A stretch of DNA of 64,000 nt, taken from contig OZ023265.1 of the NCBI GenBank assembly GCA_964006375.1, forward strand, positions 111,493,084 through 111,557,083, written 5' to 3'. Shown here one piece after another: positions 36,595-48,300 of this stretch (position 1 is its first letter; every line of letters starts with the position of its first letter). The stretch comes from Tillus elongatus (taxonomy: Eukaryota > Arthropoda > Insecta > Coleoptera > Cleridae). The position numbers and the translations under genes were made by a program. Under the pieces are notes generated by a model. That model did not search any database and was not told the origin of the DNA. It saw nothing but the letters and a program-made list of their open reading frames with translations.

Positions 36595-37855
36595 AACCCA
36601 TAATCCAATAAAACAACTACTTTTTCATGAATTTTGATAAGCAAGAAATAAACCTTTAACATTAGTAGGTGCTTGAACGCAACAGCAATTACGATTTAAT
36701 AATATGATGTCTTTTAATACTCACTCGCAGTTTATATCAGTCATTTTAATATTAAAAATATCTAGTTTCCCGGTAATAACTTAAAGAAAAAACACCTGCT
36801 AACTTCTCATTTAGAAAATTGAAAATGTCACACTTCCTATTCTGTGGCAATATATATTCAAAAGGAAAAGAATATCAGGCATTCATTATCCCGAACATAT
36901 TCTTTAGAAGTGAGATATTATTTTATATCAAATAACCGGAGTCAGGAGGCCTTATCCACGTTAAAAACCGCCCATAAATCCTCAACGAGCCCTCATTTTC
37001 TCTGTATCTTTCATGGCAGTGATACCAACATTACGAATGGCAGTTGAAAAATGGCTCTCATTCACGCCGACTTAAATTATCGAGATGTATACTGCGATAG
37101 AAAGAATCAGCAAGATCAGCGTGAAGTAACTGTCTTTAATAAATCCAAAAAGGTTAGACACAACATAACCGTTACAGTTCAATTATTCTAATAATCGTTA
37201 ACAAACTGTTTTTTTAAATTATGCGTTAGATTAACAGTAAAAATGTTTGTTTTTATATACTTAAATCACTAAAATGTATTCGTTTACATGCTTAGTAATT
37301 ATAATGCATAAAAAACTCGTATTAAAATTTAGATGACAACAGTTTTGCGAGTTAATCCATGAGAAATGCAAACTAAAAATATATTGACCGCTTCGTTATT
37401 AAAACTAATATTATCAAGTGATGATATATTATAAATCTAAATTGTAAATAATATCAGACTTATTTAGATTGCGAAAAGCATTATAAACACATTATAAAGT
37501 CTGACATAACGCTATTAACCTTTAGCTGGTAACATGCCATTTGTGTGACATAATTCGCGACGTTGGCTCCCTCAGAACTACACCTTTTCAATGGTTTATT
37601 CTGTGGTTTCCCATAACTGAACAATTTCATAATATAATTCACTAAATAGTCAACACATATAACTTTGTTTGTTTTAGTTCAGGTCTCTATTAATAAAGAA
37701 ATCAGCAACATACATTTGGATATATAAAACGATATTTTATTCAACCAGTTATAAAAAAACAATAACGAAAATAACTCTAATTCCTTATTTGGTATTTAGT
37801 ATAAATGAACACATATAGATAAAACAAAAAAAATATTGAAGGCAAGAATCTAGAC
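36595..37855. other. No recognisable feature
   Basis: AT-rich. Open frames here are short and match nothing I know. Confidence 0.4.
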
Positions 37856-38140
37856 ATTGCTTTGACAATTTCTGCAGACCATATCAGGGCACGTCAGGCA
37901 CACGAGTTTTTGACAGCTCTTGCGATAATAGCATGTGTTTATCTCTATTTTCAAAGGCTATAGGTAGCATATTTTACGTTTAGAACGGTTTCTGATTTCA
38001 TTATGTCGCTTCTTGCAGGTGGTATTTTACCTTCAGGTGTATCAGGTCTTAAACTACATAGTTTTCTGATAATAAAATACCTACCTTTACCATAATCAGT
38101 CTTCTTTATGCTGTGCTTTTACTTTCCACTCCTCTGTAGT
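37856..38140 (-). pseudogene. Possible piggyBac C-terminal relic (weak)
   Basis: On the minus strand, FENRDKHMLLSQ and then, after a frame change, SCQKLVCLTCPDMVCRNCQS suggest the Cys-rich C-terminal domain of piggyBac-type transposases. RPDTPEGKIPPARSD precedes it. The match is short and needs a frame change, so this is tentative. Confidence 0.25.
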
Positions 38141-38861
38141 CCCGGAAGACGAACGAAAATCGCAATTTTATGCAGTTCGCTCTAACTGTTATCATAATTG
38201 TTATGTCGTTGACATAGTATTCGTTCATCACTTTATTATTTACTTAATATAATTTCAACTAATATATTTTTCTTCAAGTATTTTCTTCCAGAATGTATTG
38301 TCCTGGCCTTATCCGTCCTAAAGTCCTTATTCGTTGGCTGTCCTACATCTAGGTTTATTTATATTCAATTCTTTTTGCTTTCACCCGTTTTCTTGCGTTA
38401 AGATGCTTCTAACATTCTTCAACTTTATTTATTATATATTTTACAAAAATCTATTTTGCTGACGTTTCAGCTACTACTTAACAATATTTCGTATGATAGA
38501 CCTATAAGCCTTTCTATACCAGGAATTGAGTTCTGACCCGCGTTATATTATGTAATAAGGTTTCGTTGTACTTTTTATACCATGGTTGCTAATTTGGGAA
38601 GAAGACGTGCAATGCGATAAACTTCTGGTGTTTTTGGCTTCCTTTGAAATCATAAGAGCAAGGGGAAAAAATATTACGAAATGAAGATATGTGCAGGTAA
38701 TCTGGATATTTATATTAGGTCATTTAAGGCTATGAAAGGAAAATGTTTGTTGAATGATACGTTAGTCGCCTCCAAAGACAGGCAATAGACTTCTCGCGCC
38801 TATTACTTTTACGACCTACTTGACAAAAGAAGATAAAAGAATACGCTCGAACACTTCAAAT
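38141..38861. other. No clearly recognisable feature
   Basis: The minus strand near 38460 has a decayed version of the recurrent hairpin tail (GCTGAAACGTCAGC followed by AATAAATAAA). No coding region supported. Confidence 0.35.
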
Positions 38862-39877
<1,016 letters not shown>

Positions 39878-42179
39878 TTCTTATTTTTAGAAAAACACTG
39901 TGTTTGGCGATTTCAGCCGCTCAATCGTATTCCTAAGCTGCGTGAAATTCATAATTTTAAATCTTAAACAGCAAAGGTTGACGTGCATGTGTCATCTTGA
40001 TTGAAAGGATAATGTATTTGGTTTCCAGCAATACCCAATTTTGCAAACTAAAAGTAACGGTTATCAAAAAATTCAGGTGCAAACTTTAAAATAAAAGATT
40101 TCTATAGGAAACTTTTAAATCAATTAAGAGTTGAAAATGTTACCCTTCAACTATTGACGTTAATATGATTGCTAAAAATGTTATTTAACCACTATGGGTC
40201 ATTACTTGGGAAGCTTATTTGGCCTCGTATACTTTAGGCTGTTGCACCTCTTTAAGTATAAACTTCTGACGTAAGGTGGCTCTACAAAATAAGCACAGGA
40301 AAGACAATTCTGTGGACCATGCACGGAACTTAACTTGTCCCCTTTTCCTAGTCGTTAGTTAGGGGGATCGTACCCACACCCTGGATGACGGATATTGTGT
40401 AAAGATTTGCTAAATAATTAATTGAAGTTTGCTACTGGGAATGGTCAGAATTTTCTAACAAATTTGAATAATTGATTTACTGTTCTGTCATACCTTCGTG
40501 TGTTAACTGAACGACTTAATATCAATGTCCTCACCAAATATTATCAAAACTTAAAAAGAGATAAGTGGGGCAAACATTACAGACCATATCAAGAAGGATA
40601 GTGCTGCACAAGAGGATTGTAGGCCTCACAGTAACAGGTGCGCATCGGAGCAACATACAAGAAACACATACCACAGAATAGACTTTCAGAACACCAAAGT
40701 ATGAGGCAGAGAAGAGGTGTCGAAAAAGAAAACTTATCTCGAGATGTGCTACCCGCAAGAAAATAATACATTTGATTCAATATCGAAAATTAATAACCTA
40801 AGTAATATTTTTAGTTATTAAATTTATCTGGTCAAAAAAGATCCAGTTACCTAGCGATTGTGATGACCAGCTACCTATTATATTTCCGTCTGGCCCCTGA
40901 CTTGCTTTAGCTTTTGTGGGGACATCATGTCTTAGACTATCTCTTCCTACACTTGACAGAACAATTATGCAGTCCCACCAGCCGCCCATCAGACTAATAT
41001 GTTACAAAGGGTAACGTTCGTTCTTTACTTTTAATGCATGTATACACTGTCGAAAACAGTTCCCTTGAGCTCTCTCTTCTTTATTTTGTTTGGCTACTCA
41101 CCCTAAGACTCTTTTGTCTGCTTTTATGAGTTCTACAACCTTTGTCTTAAATCTCCAGAACAATCTAACTTTTGAGCCCTTCAGGCTACAAAGTTAGTTT
41201 GGTAACATGAAGTACGTTGTGTTACTTATAACGCATCTGTCCACTGGTAGTTTGACAGACATACCAAATATCCTGCGAAAAGTAATATCTATAGAAAATA
41301 GAAAATATCTGGGTTTTTCTTCTGCTTCCAGAACTCTAACTCATATGTCGACATTTCCAGTTGGCATTTGATGCGTCAATGGGAGTTTACCTCTCCCTTC
41401 CTTGAATTTTGCAGATATTCCATTCTCATGGTCACAACGTGTAGTTGATATTCTATATTCTGTCGCCTTCTTGCTTTAAGGTTTGCTTCGAGCTATATTC
41501 CAGCTGTCATTGGGATAAAAAATATTCAATTGCACTAATATAACACCAAGCTTTTACGCCACCTAGAGACTTCCAGTTTATTCATTACATTGAAAAGTTC
41601 TTTTTGGATACTAGTTTCGTTGGTCAGTTTTAAAAGTCAAGTTTTTCAATGTAAAAGTGCAAATGTTCATCTAGAATATTCTACGTCTTTGAAACTCGTC
41701 AATCCATTTTTACATAATTTAACTTATATGTTGCTATCAAAAACAGAAACTATGTTTAAAAATTCATTTTAGTTCAGTTATTTTAATTCAAGTTTTTTCG
41801 GAATTAAGTTTAACTAGCTTTAAAAAATTATGCAACATTTATTCCATGCTGTTAGAAAAGACACTACTGTGTAATATAAAATTCAATCAAATAAACAAAG
41901 GTGGCCATATTAAATCATATATCCGTGAATAGATTGTTTAATCAACAGAACGTCGCATCTTTTAAGTGACATATTATATTGACAGAAAACCGATTTGTAG
42001 TGAATTACTTATAAGAATCAGCTACTTAAATTCACCATGTGTGTGTTTGTGCAGAGAAGATATCCCCTTCTCTGCAAGGTTATCCATCATCCACAAACTA
42101 AATTGAAAATAGATAATTTGAAACACGTCCAATGATGGTTAGCAGATAAAGTAAGTTAGGTTATGTATTACAACACTTA
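39878..42179. other. No recognisable feature (2.3 kb)
   Basis: One of the longer stretches without an identifiable element. Open frames (40531-40780 and 40798-40989 minus, 41590-41772 plus) show no domain I recognise and no linked splice or start signals. Confidence 0.4.
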
Positions 42180-42225
42180 TAAAAGCTCACCACTATCACG
42201 CACTTGCTGCGTCCAGACTTTTACA
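42180..42225 (-). repeat. Terminus fragment of the (TA)n-bearing repeat
   Basis: CTATCACGCACTTGCTGCGT followed by CCAGAC matches the non-hairpin terminus on the minus strand. The rest of the element is absent. Confidence 0.65.
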
Positions 42226-42471
42226 ATTTCTGGGCACTTTCCACAATAACTTGCCATTTGACCATAAACTTTAATAAACTTTATTTACTATATGAAATTT
42301 TTAGCACCTAACCCACGGTAATAGCGTGTTGGGTAAGTAACACAAATTTAAAATGTCATAACTCTCTTTGTCATTTAGCTAAATCATAAAATATAGTGTC
42401 TGCTAAGGTAACGGATTTATTAAATTTTATTTTAGTAGCATTATCATTTTTGGACAAAAAACATAATTTTT

Positions 42472-42990
42472 ACCAAAATGGCTAATCTGATTGTGTTAGC
42501 CAACACACTTATCCAATATATTAATAAAGTAACGGCACATACTATGTTTAATCGAACAACGTCAATGATTGAATTATTATTTAATAAGTTATCGCAGCAG
42601 TTTAAAGTATAAAGGCTGCGCTGCCCGGCTAAGAAAATAAAGATCGTATCTGCAAAAAATAGTATTTTCGGGTTTCTGCATACTGAAAAACATATGGATG
42701 AGTTCTATATGTATAATAAATCCCAAAATGACTAATCTGATTGTGTTAGCCAACACAATTATCCAAGATATTAATAAAGTAACGGCACATACTATGTTTA
42801 ATCGAACAACGTCAATGATTGAATTATTATTTAATAAGTTATCTAAGTTATCGCAGCAGTTTAAAGTATAAAGGCTGCGCTGCCCTGCTAAGAAAATAAA
42901 GGTCGTATCTGCAAAAGTTTAGTAGTATTTTTTACTAGTATTTTCGGGTTTCTGCATACTGCAAAACATATGGATGAGTTCTATCTGTAT
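42472..42990 (+). repeat. Tandem duplication, two units of about 250 bases
   Basis: Unit one (42472-42720) and unit two (42722-42990) are nearly identical, for example AATCGAACAACGTCAATGAT at 42550 and 42799. The second unit has a 9-base duplication (TTATCTAAG) and a short insertion near 42920. Identity is high, so the event is recent. No coding content recognised. Confidence 0.95.
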
Positions 42991-43189
42991 AATAATATAT
43001 TACAGGTAGCTTAAAAAATCTTAGTATGTTAATAGTACCTACAAAATAACTGTTCTACTGGGACAGAATGTCGTACCTACATTTACTAAGTCTTAATGTC
43101 GTATTTATAGACTTTGATTTAGTTACAACATTTGAACTTAGCATCATATTGATATCCCGTCGAGTCAAAGGACATTAAAAAAACGTCTA

Positions 43190-43425
43190 GACGAGAGCAA
43201 CAAACTTAAAGTGCTCAAACATTGCAGCTCAAAGTTTGTATTTAAATGCCCGTCGAAAATTGATAAAGAGAGACGGCACGAAATCTTTGCCGACTTTTGG
43301 TGTCTGAATAAGGACCGGCAGCGACAGTTCGTTTATTCTGCAATAAAATTATTAAAACGAAAAGAAGGACGTCAGGAGAGGAATCCGGCAGAAATTATAT
43401 TATTATTAATATTTATTATTTGAAA
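43190..43425 (+). pseudogene. Transposase-like gene, possible N-terminal fragment
   Basis: One frame reads CSSKFVFKCPSKIDKERRHE then IFADFWCLNKDRQRQFVYSA, resembling the N-terminal region (two spaced Cys, R-x-x-IFxxFWxL) of a multicopy insect transposase-like family. The rest of that family's protein is seen from 46787 on, after the CR1-like LINE. The link is inference. Confidence 0.4.
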
Positions 43426-43429
43426 AATT

Positions 43430-43904
43430 TAGAAACATTTTAAATATTAGAGTTTGTATAAAGTTCTTATTGGGAACTCTAGGCTGTGATATCAAAAATG
43501 ACCGTGCTGAGAGATATACATAACAACATAGAGCCATAGACATACTCTTTTGTATCCTCCTACTATATCGAAGAGCATAACTATTGGACTATTGATAGTC
43601 CGTTTACTACTCTTATTTTTAAAGGGGTAGACATTGATCCAATACAATCCATAGCAGGTGGTAGTGGAATTTTCCTTTACGCGATAGTAACGGATTTTTT
43701 CACGCCCGAGGAGGTACCACCCCATACATCAAGGGGTCGGTGAAGTCCCAACGGACTTTTCCGGTTCTGGTGTATGAGTCAGTTCCCCTTATAAGCAAAA
43801 ATGATGATGGCTCCTCCTTGTACAAAAGATTCAGGAGGTAAAATTCCCCTCCATTTGGATCTCCGGGAGAGGGGTGTACAGGGGGCGCCAACATCAAGAT
43901 TCAA
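43430..43904. other. Unassigned, upstream of LINE coding region
   Basis: GC content rises toward the LINE. It may be the LINE's 5' part or the interrupted host element. Minus-strand frames here show no domain I recognise. Confidence 0.35.
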
Positions 43905-44650
43905 CATATCCTTCTCGAATATATGTGGCCTAAATTCTGAACTCCGTCCATCATTTCCTCTAGGCTAATAGGCCCCAACTCCTCTTCCTCACCGAAACCC
44001 AAATCAGTGCCAAAACAGCCACTAATCACCTTAATTTCCCGGGGTATGAGCTCCTAGATTGCATGGAGGCATGTGCGCATACGTCCCTAGCAATCTACCC
44101 TGCACCAGACTTCCCAATTTAGAAGCTGGAAGAAAATACCTACTATGGATAAAACTCTCTCTCAGGGCTGCAACTAAATTCATCTGTTGCATTTACCGGT
44201 CACCTTCTGACAACAACTTTGTCCGGCTGTTTGATTACCTTTCTAAAAAAACCAACTATCTGATTTCTGAATATCCTTCCTCCGAGGTCACTATTCTTGG
44301 TGACTTCAATGTCCATAATAAGGAATGGCTAGGATCTTCAAAAACCGATAGACAAGGGAGAGCAGCATAGGCCTTTGCAGTCAGCAATTCTTTAGCCAAT
44401 ATGGTTCAGCAACCCACTTACTTTCCTCGCATCCCAACACACAGCTCAAATCCCTTGGATCTCTTTCTTACTACAAAACCTGAATGCTATAATATATAAG
44501 TCACCGCCCCTCTTGGTCGCTCAGACCACGGCAGGGTACTGCTTCCTGCGCAATGCAACCCGAGGTCACACAGTCATCACACCCACGTATCGTTTGTCAC
44601 TACAAACTGGGACGAAATGCGGGATTGCTTTGCCTCATTTCCATGGGCGT
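43905..44650 (+). pseudogene. LINE apurinic-type endonuclease domain
   Basis: Reads NICGLNSELRPS, then with a frame change LFLTETQISAKTATNHLNFP, GYELL, RLPNLEAGRKYLLWIKLSLR, FICCIYRSPSDNN and EVTILGDFNVHNKEWLGSS. TET is the metal-binding Glu block and GDFNVHN the catalytic Asp-Asn block of AP-type endonucleases. A stop follows RQGRAA (44368-44370), after which the reading continues AFAVSNSLANMVQQPTYFPR and PLGRSDHG, the SDH motif of the active site. The enzyme would nick target DNA for reverse transcription. One stop and at least one frameshift disable it. Confidence 0.85.
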
Positions 44651-44787
44651 CTGTCTGCTTCTCTCATCCTGGCCCCTCTTATATCTCACAAAACGTCACC
44701 GAAATTATCCAAGCTGGCATGGAATTATTTATTCCACGCACACAGAAAACCTCTTTAGCCACCCAAAAGCCCTGATTCCCTAATCCT

Positions 44788-46185
44788 GTGACAAGGCCAG
44801 ACTTGAAAATGTTTAAGCTCACAAAACGCTTCTACACAACCCCAGTCAAGAAAACTGTCAAGCATTTAACGACGCAAGAAACCGCTATGTCCGCATTCTT
44901 TCAGAGAAAAAACTCGTTTAATAACCACATCAAAAACAAAGTCCTCTTGAGCTCCAACGGCGGCAAACCCTTCTGGACTCTTGCCAAATCTATTGGGAAT
45001 AATTTCTGCAAGTGTACATTCCCATATATTGTCTCAGGGGATGAAATTGTTTCTACTGCCCTGGGCAAGGCTGAACTTTTTGCTTCGTTGTTTGCCAGCA
45101 ATTCTACTCTAAACCCACCTCCAAATGTTGAACCACCAACAGTCCCCAATGTCGCGCATAAAATGACGGATATCATTTTCAAAACTAAAAAGGTACGAAA
45201 GATGCTGTATTCTCTTAATACCAGAAAAGCCTCTGGCCTTGACGAGATCCCAGTAATTTTTCTTAAAAAATGCACACCAGAACTTGCTCCTGTCCTGATT
45301 CGTCCGTTTCAGATATCTTACAATAAAGGCATATTCCCTAGTAACTGGAAAACGGCTCGAGTACAACCCATCCCCAAGAAAGGATTCAAAGCGCTTCCTA
45401 GCAACTACAGACCTATTTCTCTCCTTTCAGTCGTCTCTAAAGTGATGAAAAAGTATATAAACACCGAATTACTAAAATTTCTTGAAAAGCACAGTCTAAT
45501 CCACGACAGGCAGTATGGATTCCGTCAGCGCAGATCGACTGCCGACCTCCTTTCCTTTGTCGCCCATTCTTGGAACAAGTCTATGGAACTACAAGGTGAA
45601 TCCCAGATTGTCGCTCTAGACATATCCAAAGCATTCGACCAGACCTGGCACGCAGCGCTGCTTAATAAGCTTCCAGCCTATGGCCTACCACCAAAACTCT
45701 GTACCTGGACAGCAAATTTCCTCTTCAACCAGATCAATTCTGTTGTGGGTGGCCTTTCCTCTAATCTGTATCCAATTAATGCAGGAGTTACTCAAGGTTC
45801 AGATTTAGCCCCTACTTTGTTTCTTCTCCACATCAATGACCTCCTCTCTAGCACATCCAATCCAGTTCACAGTTACGCGGACGACAGCACCCTTCACTTA
45901 AATATTCAATATCCTAAGCCTGTCTCTTTAGCCCAATTAGATGAGGATCGCAGACTAATGGAGGGTTCTGTCTCCGTGGATCTCCAAAAAATATTAGACT
46001 GGGGAAGTAGAAATCTTGTACAATTCAACCCCACCAAATCTCAGTCTTGCCTTCTTTTTCATAAGAGATACACCAGCCCTAGACCCATCACAATGAACAA
46101 CCAAGTTATTCAAAGTAATGGGTCCTTTTCACTTGTTGGCATTTCTGTGGATCGAAATCTCAATTGGCACCAACATGTCACATAA
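44788..46185 (+). CDS. LINE reverse transcriptase domain (465 codons open)
   Basis: The longest open frame in the window. Conserved blocks in order: KPFWTLAKSIG, KASGLDEIPVIFLK, FPSNWKTARVQPIPKKG, SNYRPISLLSVVSKVMKKYI, QYGFRQRRSTADLL, motif A LDISKAFDQTWH, motif B AGVTQGSDLAPTLFLLHIND and the catalytic box SYADDSTLH. All three catalytic Asp positions are present. In motif B the usual PQGS is TQGS. The frame closes at TAA 46183-46185, where the thumb domain should continue (it does, in the same frame, from 46186). As it stands it is a truncated part of a longer polyprotein. The family copies RNA into DNA at a nicked target in the nucleus. The assignment to CR1-like elements rests on motif order and the C-terminus. 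Confidence 0.9.
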   Translation: MTRPDLKMFKLTKRFYTTPVKKTVKHLTTQETAMSAFFQRKNSFNNHIKNKVLLSSNGGKPFWTLAKSIGNNFCKCTFPYIVSGDEIVSTALGKAELFASLFASNSTLNPPPNVEPPTVPNVAHKMTDIIFKTKKVRKMLYSLNTRKASGLDEIPVIFLKKCTPELAPVLIRPFQISYNKGIFPSNWKTARVQPIPKKGFKALPSNYRPISLLSVVSKVMKKYINTELLKFLEKHSLIHDRQYGFRQRRSTADLLSFVAHSWNKSMELQGESQIVALDISKAFDQTWHAALLNKLPAYGLPPKLCTWTANFLFNQINSVVGGLSSNLYPINAGVTQGSDLAPTLFLLHINDLLSSTSNPVHSYADDSTLHLNIQYPKPVSLAQLDEDRRLMEGSVSVDLQKILDWGSRNLVQFNPTKSQSCLLFHKRYTSPRPITMNNQVIQSNGSFSLVGISVDRNLNWHQHVT

Positions 46186-46775
46186 ATTGCAGAAGCGTCT
46201 GCTAAGAAATTAGGTTTCCTCTTCCGTGCTCGCATATACTTTTCACCAGATAATCTCTATACTTTATATACTTCACAAATAAGGCCAAACCTCGAATACT
46301 GCTCCCACATCTGGGGTACAGCTGCCGCTTCTACACTCGCTATCATGGACTCCATTCAAAAGAGAGATATACGTCTCATCGGTGACCCTACCCTCACCCG
46401 AAGGCTGCCATCCTTTGCCCACCGACGTGCCGTTAGTGACCTCTCTCTCTCTCTTTTATAGATATCTGCACGGGCACTGCTCAGAGGAGCTTTCTTCCAT
46501 AGTTCCTCCACCTGCTGCCCCCAACAGATCTACCAGGGGAACAGAGCGAATGCATTCTTTTACTGTCCAGGTCACCAGACATAGAACATCTTGTTATGCC
46601 CGCTCTTTTGTCCCAAGGGTTTCCAACTTGTTGAATTCCTTACCGGCACATGTTTTTCCTTCTCCTCCGAACCTCCAAACCTTCAAGTCCAGAATTAACA
46701 AGTTGCCTCTTTCCTCCTTGTCAACACCAACGGTACGATATTATTTAGGCTGTAAGCCCTCGTGGTGTGTTGTTG
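46186..46775 (+). pseudogene. LINE reverse transcriptase C-terminal region
   Basis: Continues the reverse transcriptase after the TAA stop: ASAKKLGFLFRARIYFSPDN, QIRPNLEYCSHIWG, AIMDSIQKRDIRLIGDP, RRAVSDLSL, then after a frame change LLYRYLHGHCSEELSS, SFVPRVSNLLNSLPAHVFPS and NLQTFKSRINKLPL. RR-A-V-x-DLSLxYRYxHGxCSxEL is the typical C-terminus of CR1-type LINE proteins in insects. The (CT) run at 46439-46455 is where the frame shifts, suggesting slippage. Confidence 0.85.
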
Positions 46776-46786
46776 AAAAAAAAAAT

Positions 46787-48300
46787 AGAGCCACCCAAGT
46801 TAGTGGTAACGCCATGAAAAAGGGCTATCCACTTGAGAAGAAAGTAGATAGAAATCTGATAGTAGACCACATGAATTCATTACATTCTACTATTTGCCAC
46901 TACAGACGAGAACATACACCTGAAATGTTGTACTTGCCCAGCGATATTACTGAAGCTTCTATGCATAAAGACATTCTTGAAAAAATCCAACAGTGTCCAT
47001 TTCCTATGATCTCTACCAACAACAATTAAAAGAAGTAAATATTTCCTTCGCAGTCTTGAGCTATGAAGAGTGTTGGCAATGCTAATCTGTTACAACATGC
47101 CTACTGACTGTAAATGATGTAACGTTTGGAAAAAGCATCAGCACAGAAAATATATTTTCTGTGGCACTGAACGTCTTGGAAAATTATACTTTTCTGCCGA
47201 TTTAAACAAAGTAATCTGTCACCAACCCTTTCAATGTGAAGTATTATAATAAGGCTTCCATTTGGCAGGTAATAATGGTACGTCGGTATGAGATGTTCAA
47301 AGAAGTTATATTCACACCAAGAATTGTTCGTTTCAATGAAATATTTTTTACCACTAGGAAAGCAAACCAAATCAAAGACGACCATTGCGATCATTTGGAA
47401 TGAAGGTGTGACTGGAAGATCTAAAATGGATTTTATTTCGACATTTCACACCTTCTTCTTACACAGTGAAATGATAATCTGGATAGATAGCTATGTGTCT
47501 CAAAACAAAACCTGGCGTCTTTATAGTTTATTTGTTTATACAGTATAAAACGAAGAATTTTCTTTAGAATCTCTAAAAATTAAATATTTTAAACCTGGCC
47601 ACACTTAATGTCGGCAGCTTCATTTCACCGTCAGGTAGAACAGTCTAAAAAAGAAACACGAAGTTTTAGATTTTGCTGATTTCGTTGAATGTGTGCCAAC
47701 TAGTTACAACTCTCGTGTCCAAGTCTTAAGAGAGCTAATATTTTTTATAATCATCAAAACTTTTCGTCGAAGTATAAGCTCAATCGACTAACACCTCAAA
47801 ATTATTCACCTGATGTGGTGCATGTGAATTTCACCAAAAGAAGCAAAAATCTAGTCTAATCTAGAGGAGTTACAGCCGAGAGTAAGAATTGCTTACTACA
47901 GAAACTACCAGATATTGTCCCCAAACATCGAACTAAATTCTGGGAAAAATTACCTGTTTCAAGTGAAAATGTAGTAGTCATAAATATGGGCAATTATTGC
48001 TCTCTAAGACTAGGAGTAGAAAGTTATAATTCAGTTAGGGACAGCTGATTTTGCAGACGTGTCAATTTTTAAATTTTTTAATTGTAATGACATCAGTAAG
48101 AATTTAGCCTCTCGGATTAAACCCAGACCCAACTTGCTCGGACTAAACAATATAATACCTGGTATTGTGTTGCATAAAAATATGTTTCACAAAAATGTTC
48201 TTGTATTTGACTTAGTTGTGACATTTCCAAGCAGCAGTTTCACTGATAAGTCCAAAAGTCGCAGCCTACAAATTTCTAATTTACTTAGAAATTAGAATGG
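46787..48300 (+). pseudogene. Transposase-like gene of an insect multicopy family
   Basis: Starts right after the LINE A tail: SGNAMKKGYPLEKKVDRNLI, HMNSLHSTICHYRREHTPEM, LYLPSDITEASMHKDI. Later (47288 on) come AIIWNEGVTGRSKMDF and MIIWIDSYVSQNKTWRLYS, matching a conserved W-x-E...GR and iiWxDNCxxQNKNW block. Then FKPGHT, a SLKKKHEVLDFADFVECVPT stretch and RVQVLR follow. The SHYxRxxxxxxYLxSDLxxxxMY, WxDN-QNKNW and GHTxMxADSFH blocks mark a widespread insect family of transposon-like proteins with an RNase-H-like core. I cannot give the superfamily name with certainty. Asn of the DN pair is Ser here. Multiple stops. Confidence 0.65.

Larger units (their letters stand above)
43905..46785 (+). 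mobile_element. CR1-like LINE, nearly complete 3' two thirds
   Basis: Consists of an endonuclease region (43905-44650), reverse transcriptase (44788-46185) and C-terminal region (46186-46770), ending in a run of ten A (46776-46785). Few disabling changes are present compared with other elements in the window, so it is relatively young. No ORF1 is identified. It appears to have landed in a transposase-like pseudogene whose remainder begins right after the A run. Confidence 0.85.

Noticed and set aside
40531..40989. Two minus-strand open frames as a small gene
   Set aside because: No shared domain, no frame linkage and no plausible splice arrangement that I can support.
44901..45366. Minus-strand open frames across the LINE
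   Set aside because: They mirror the reverse transcriptase coding sequence and have no independent support.
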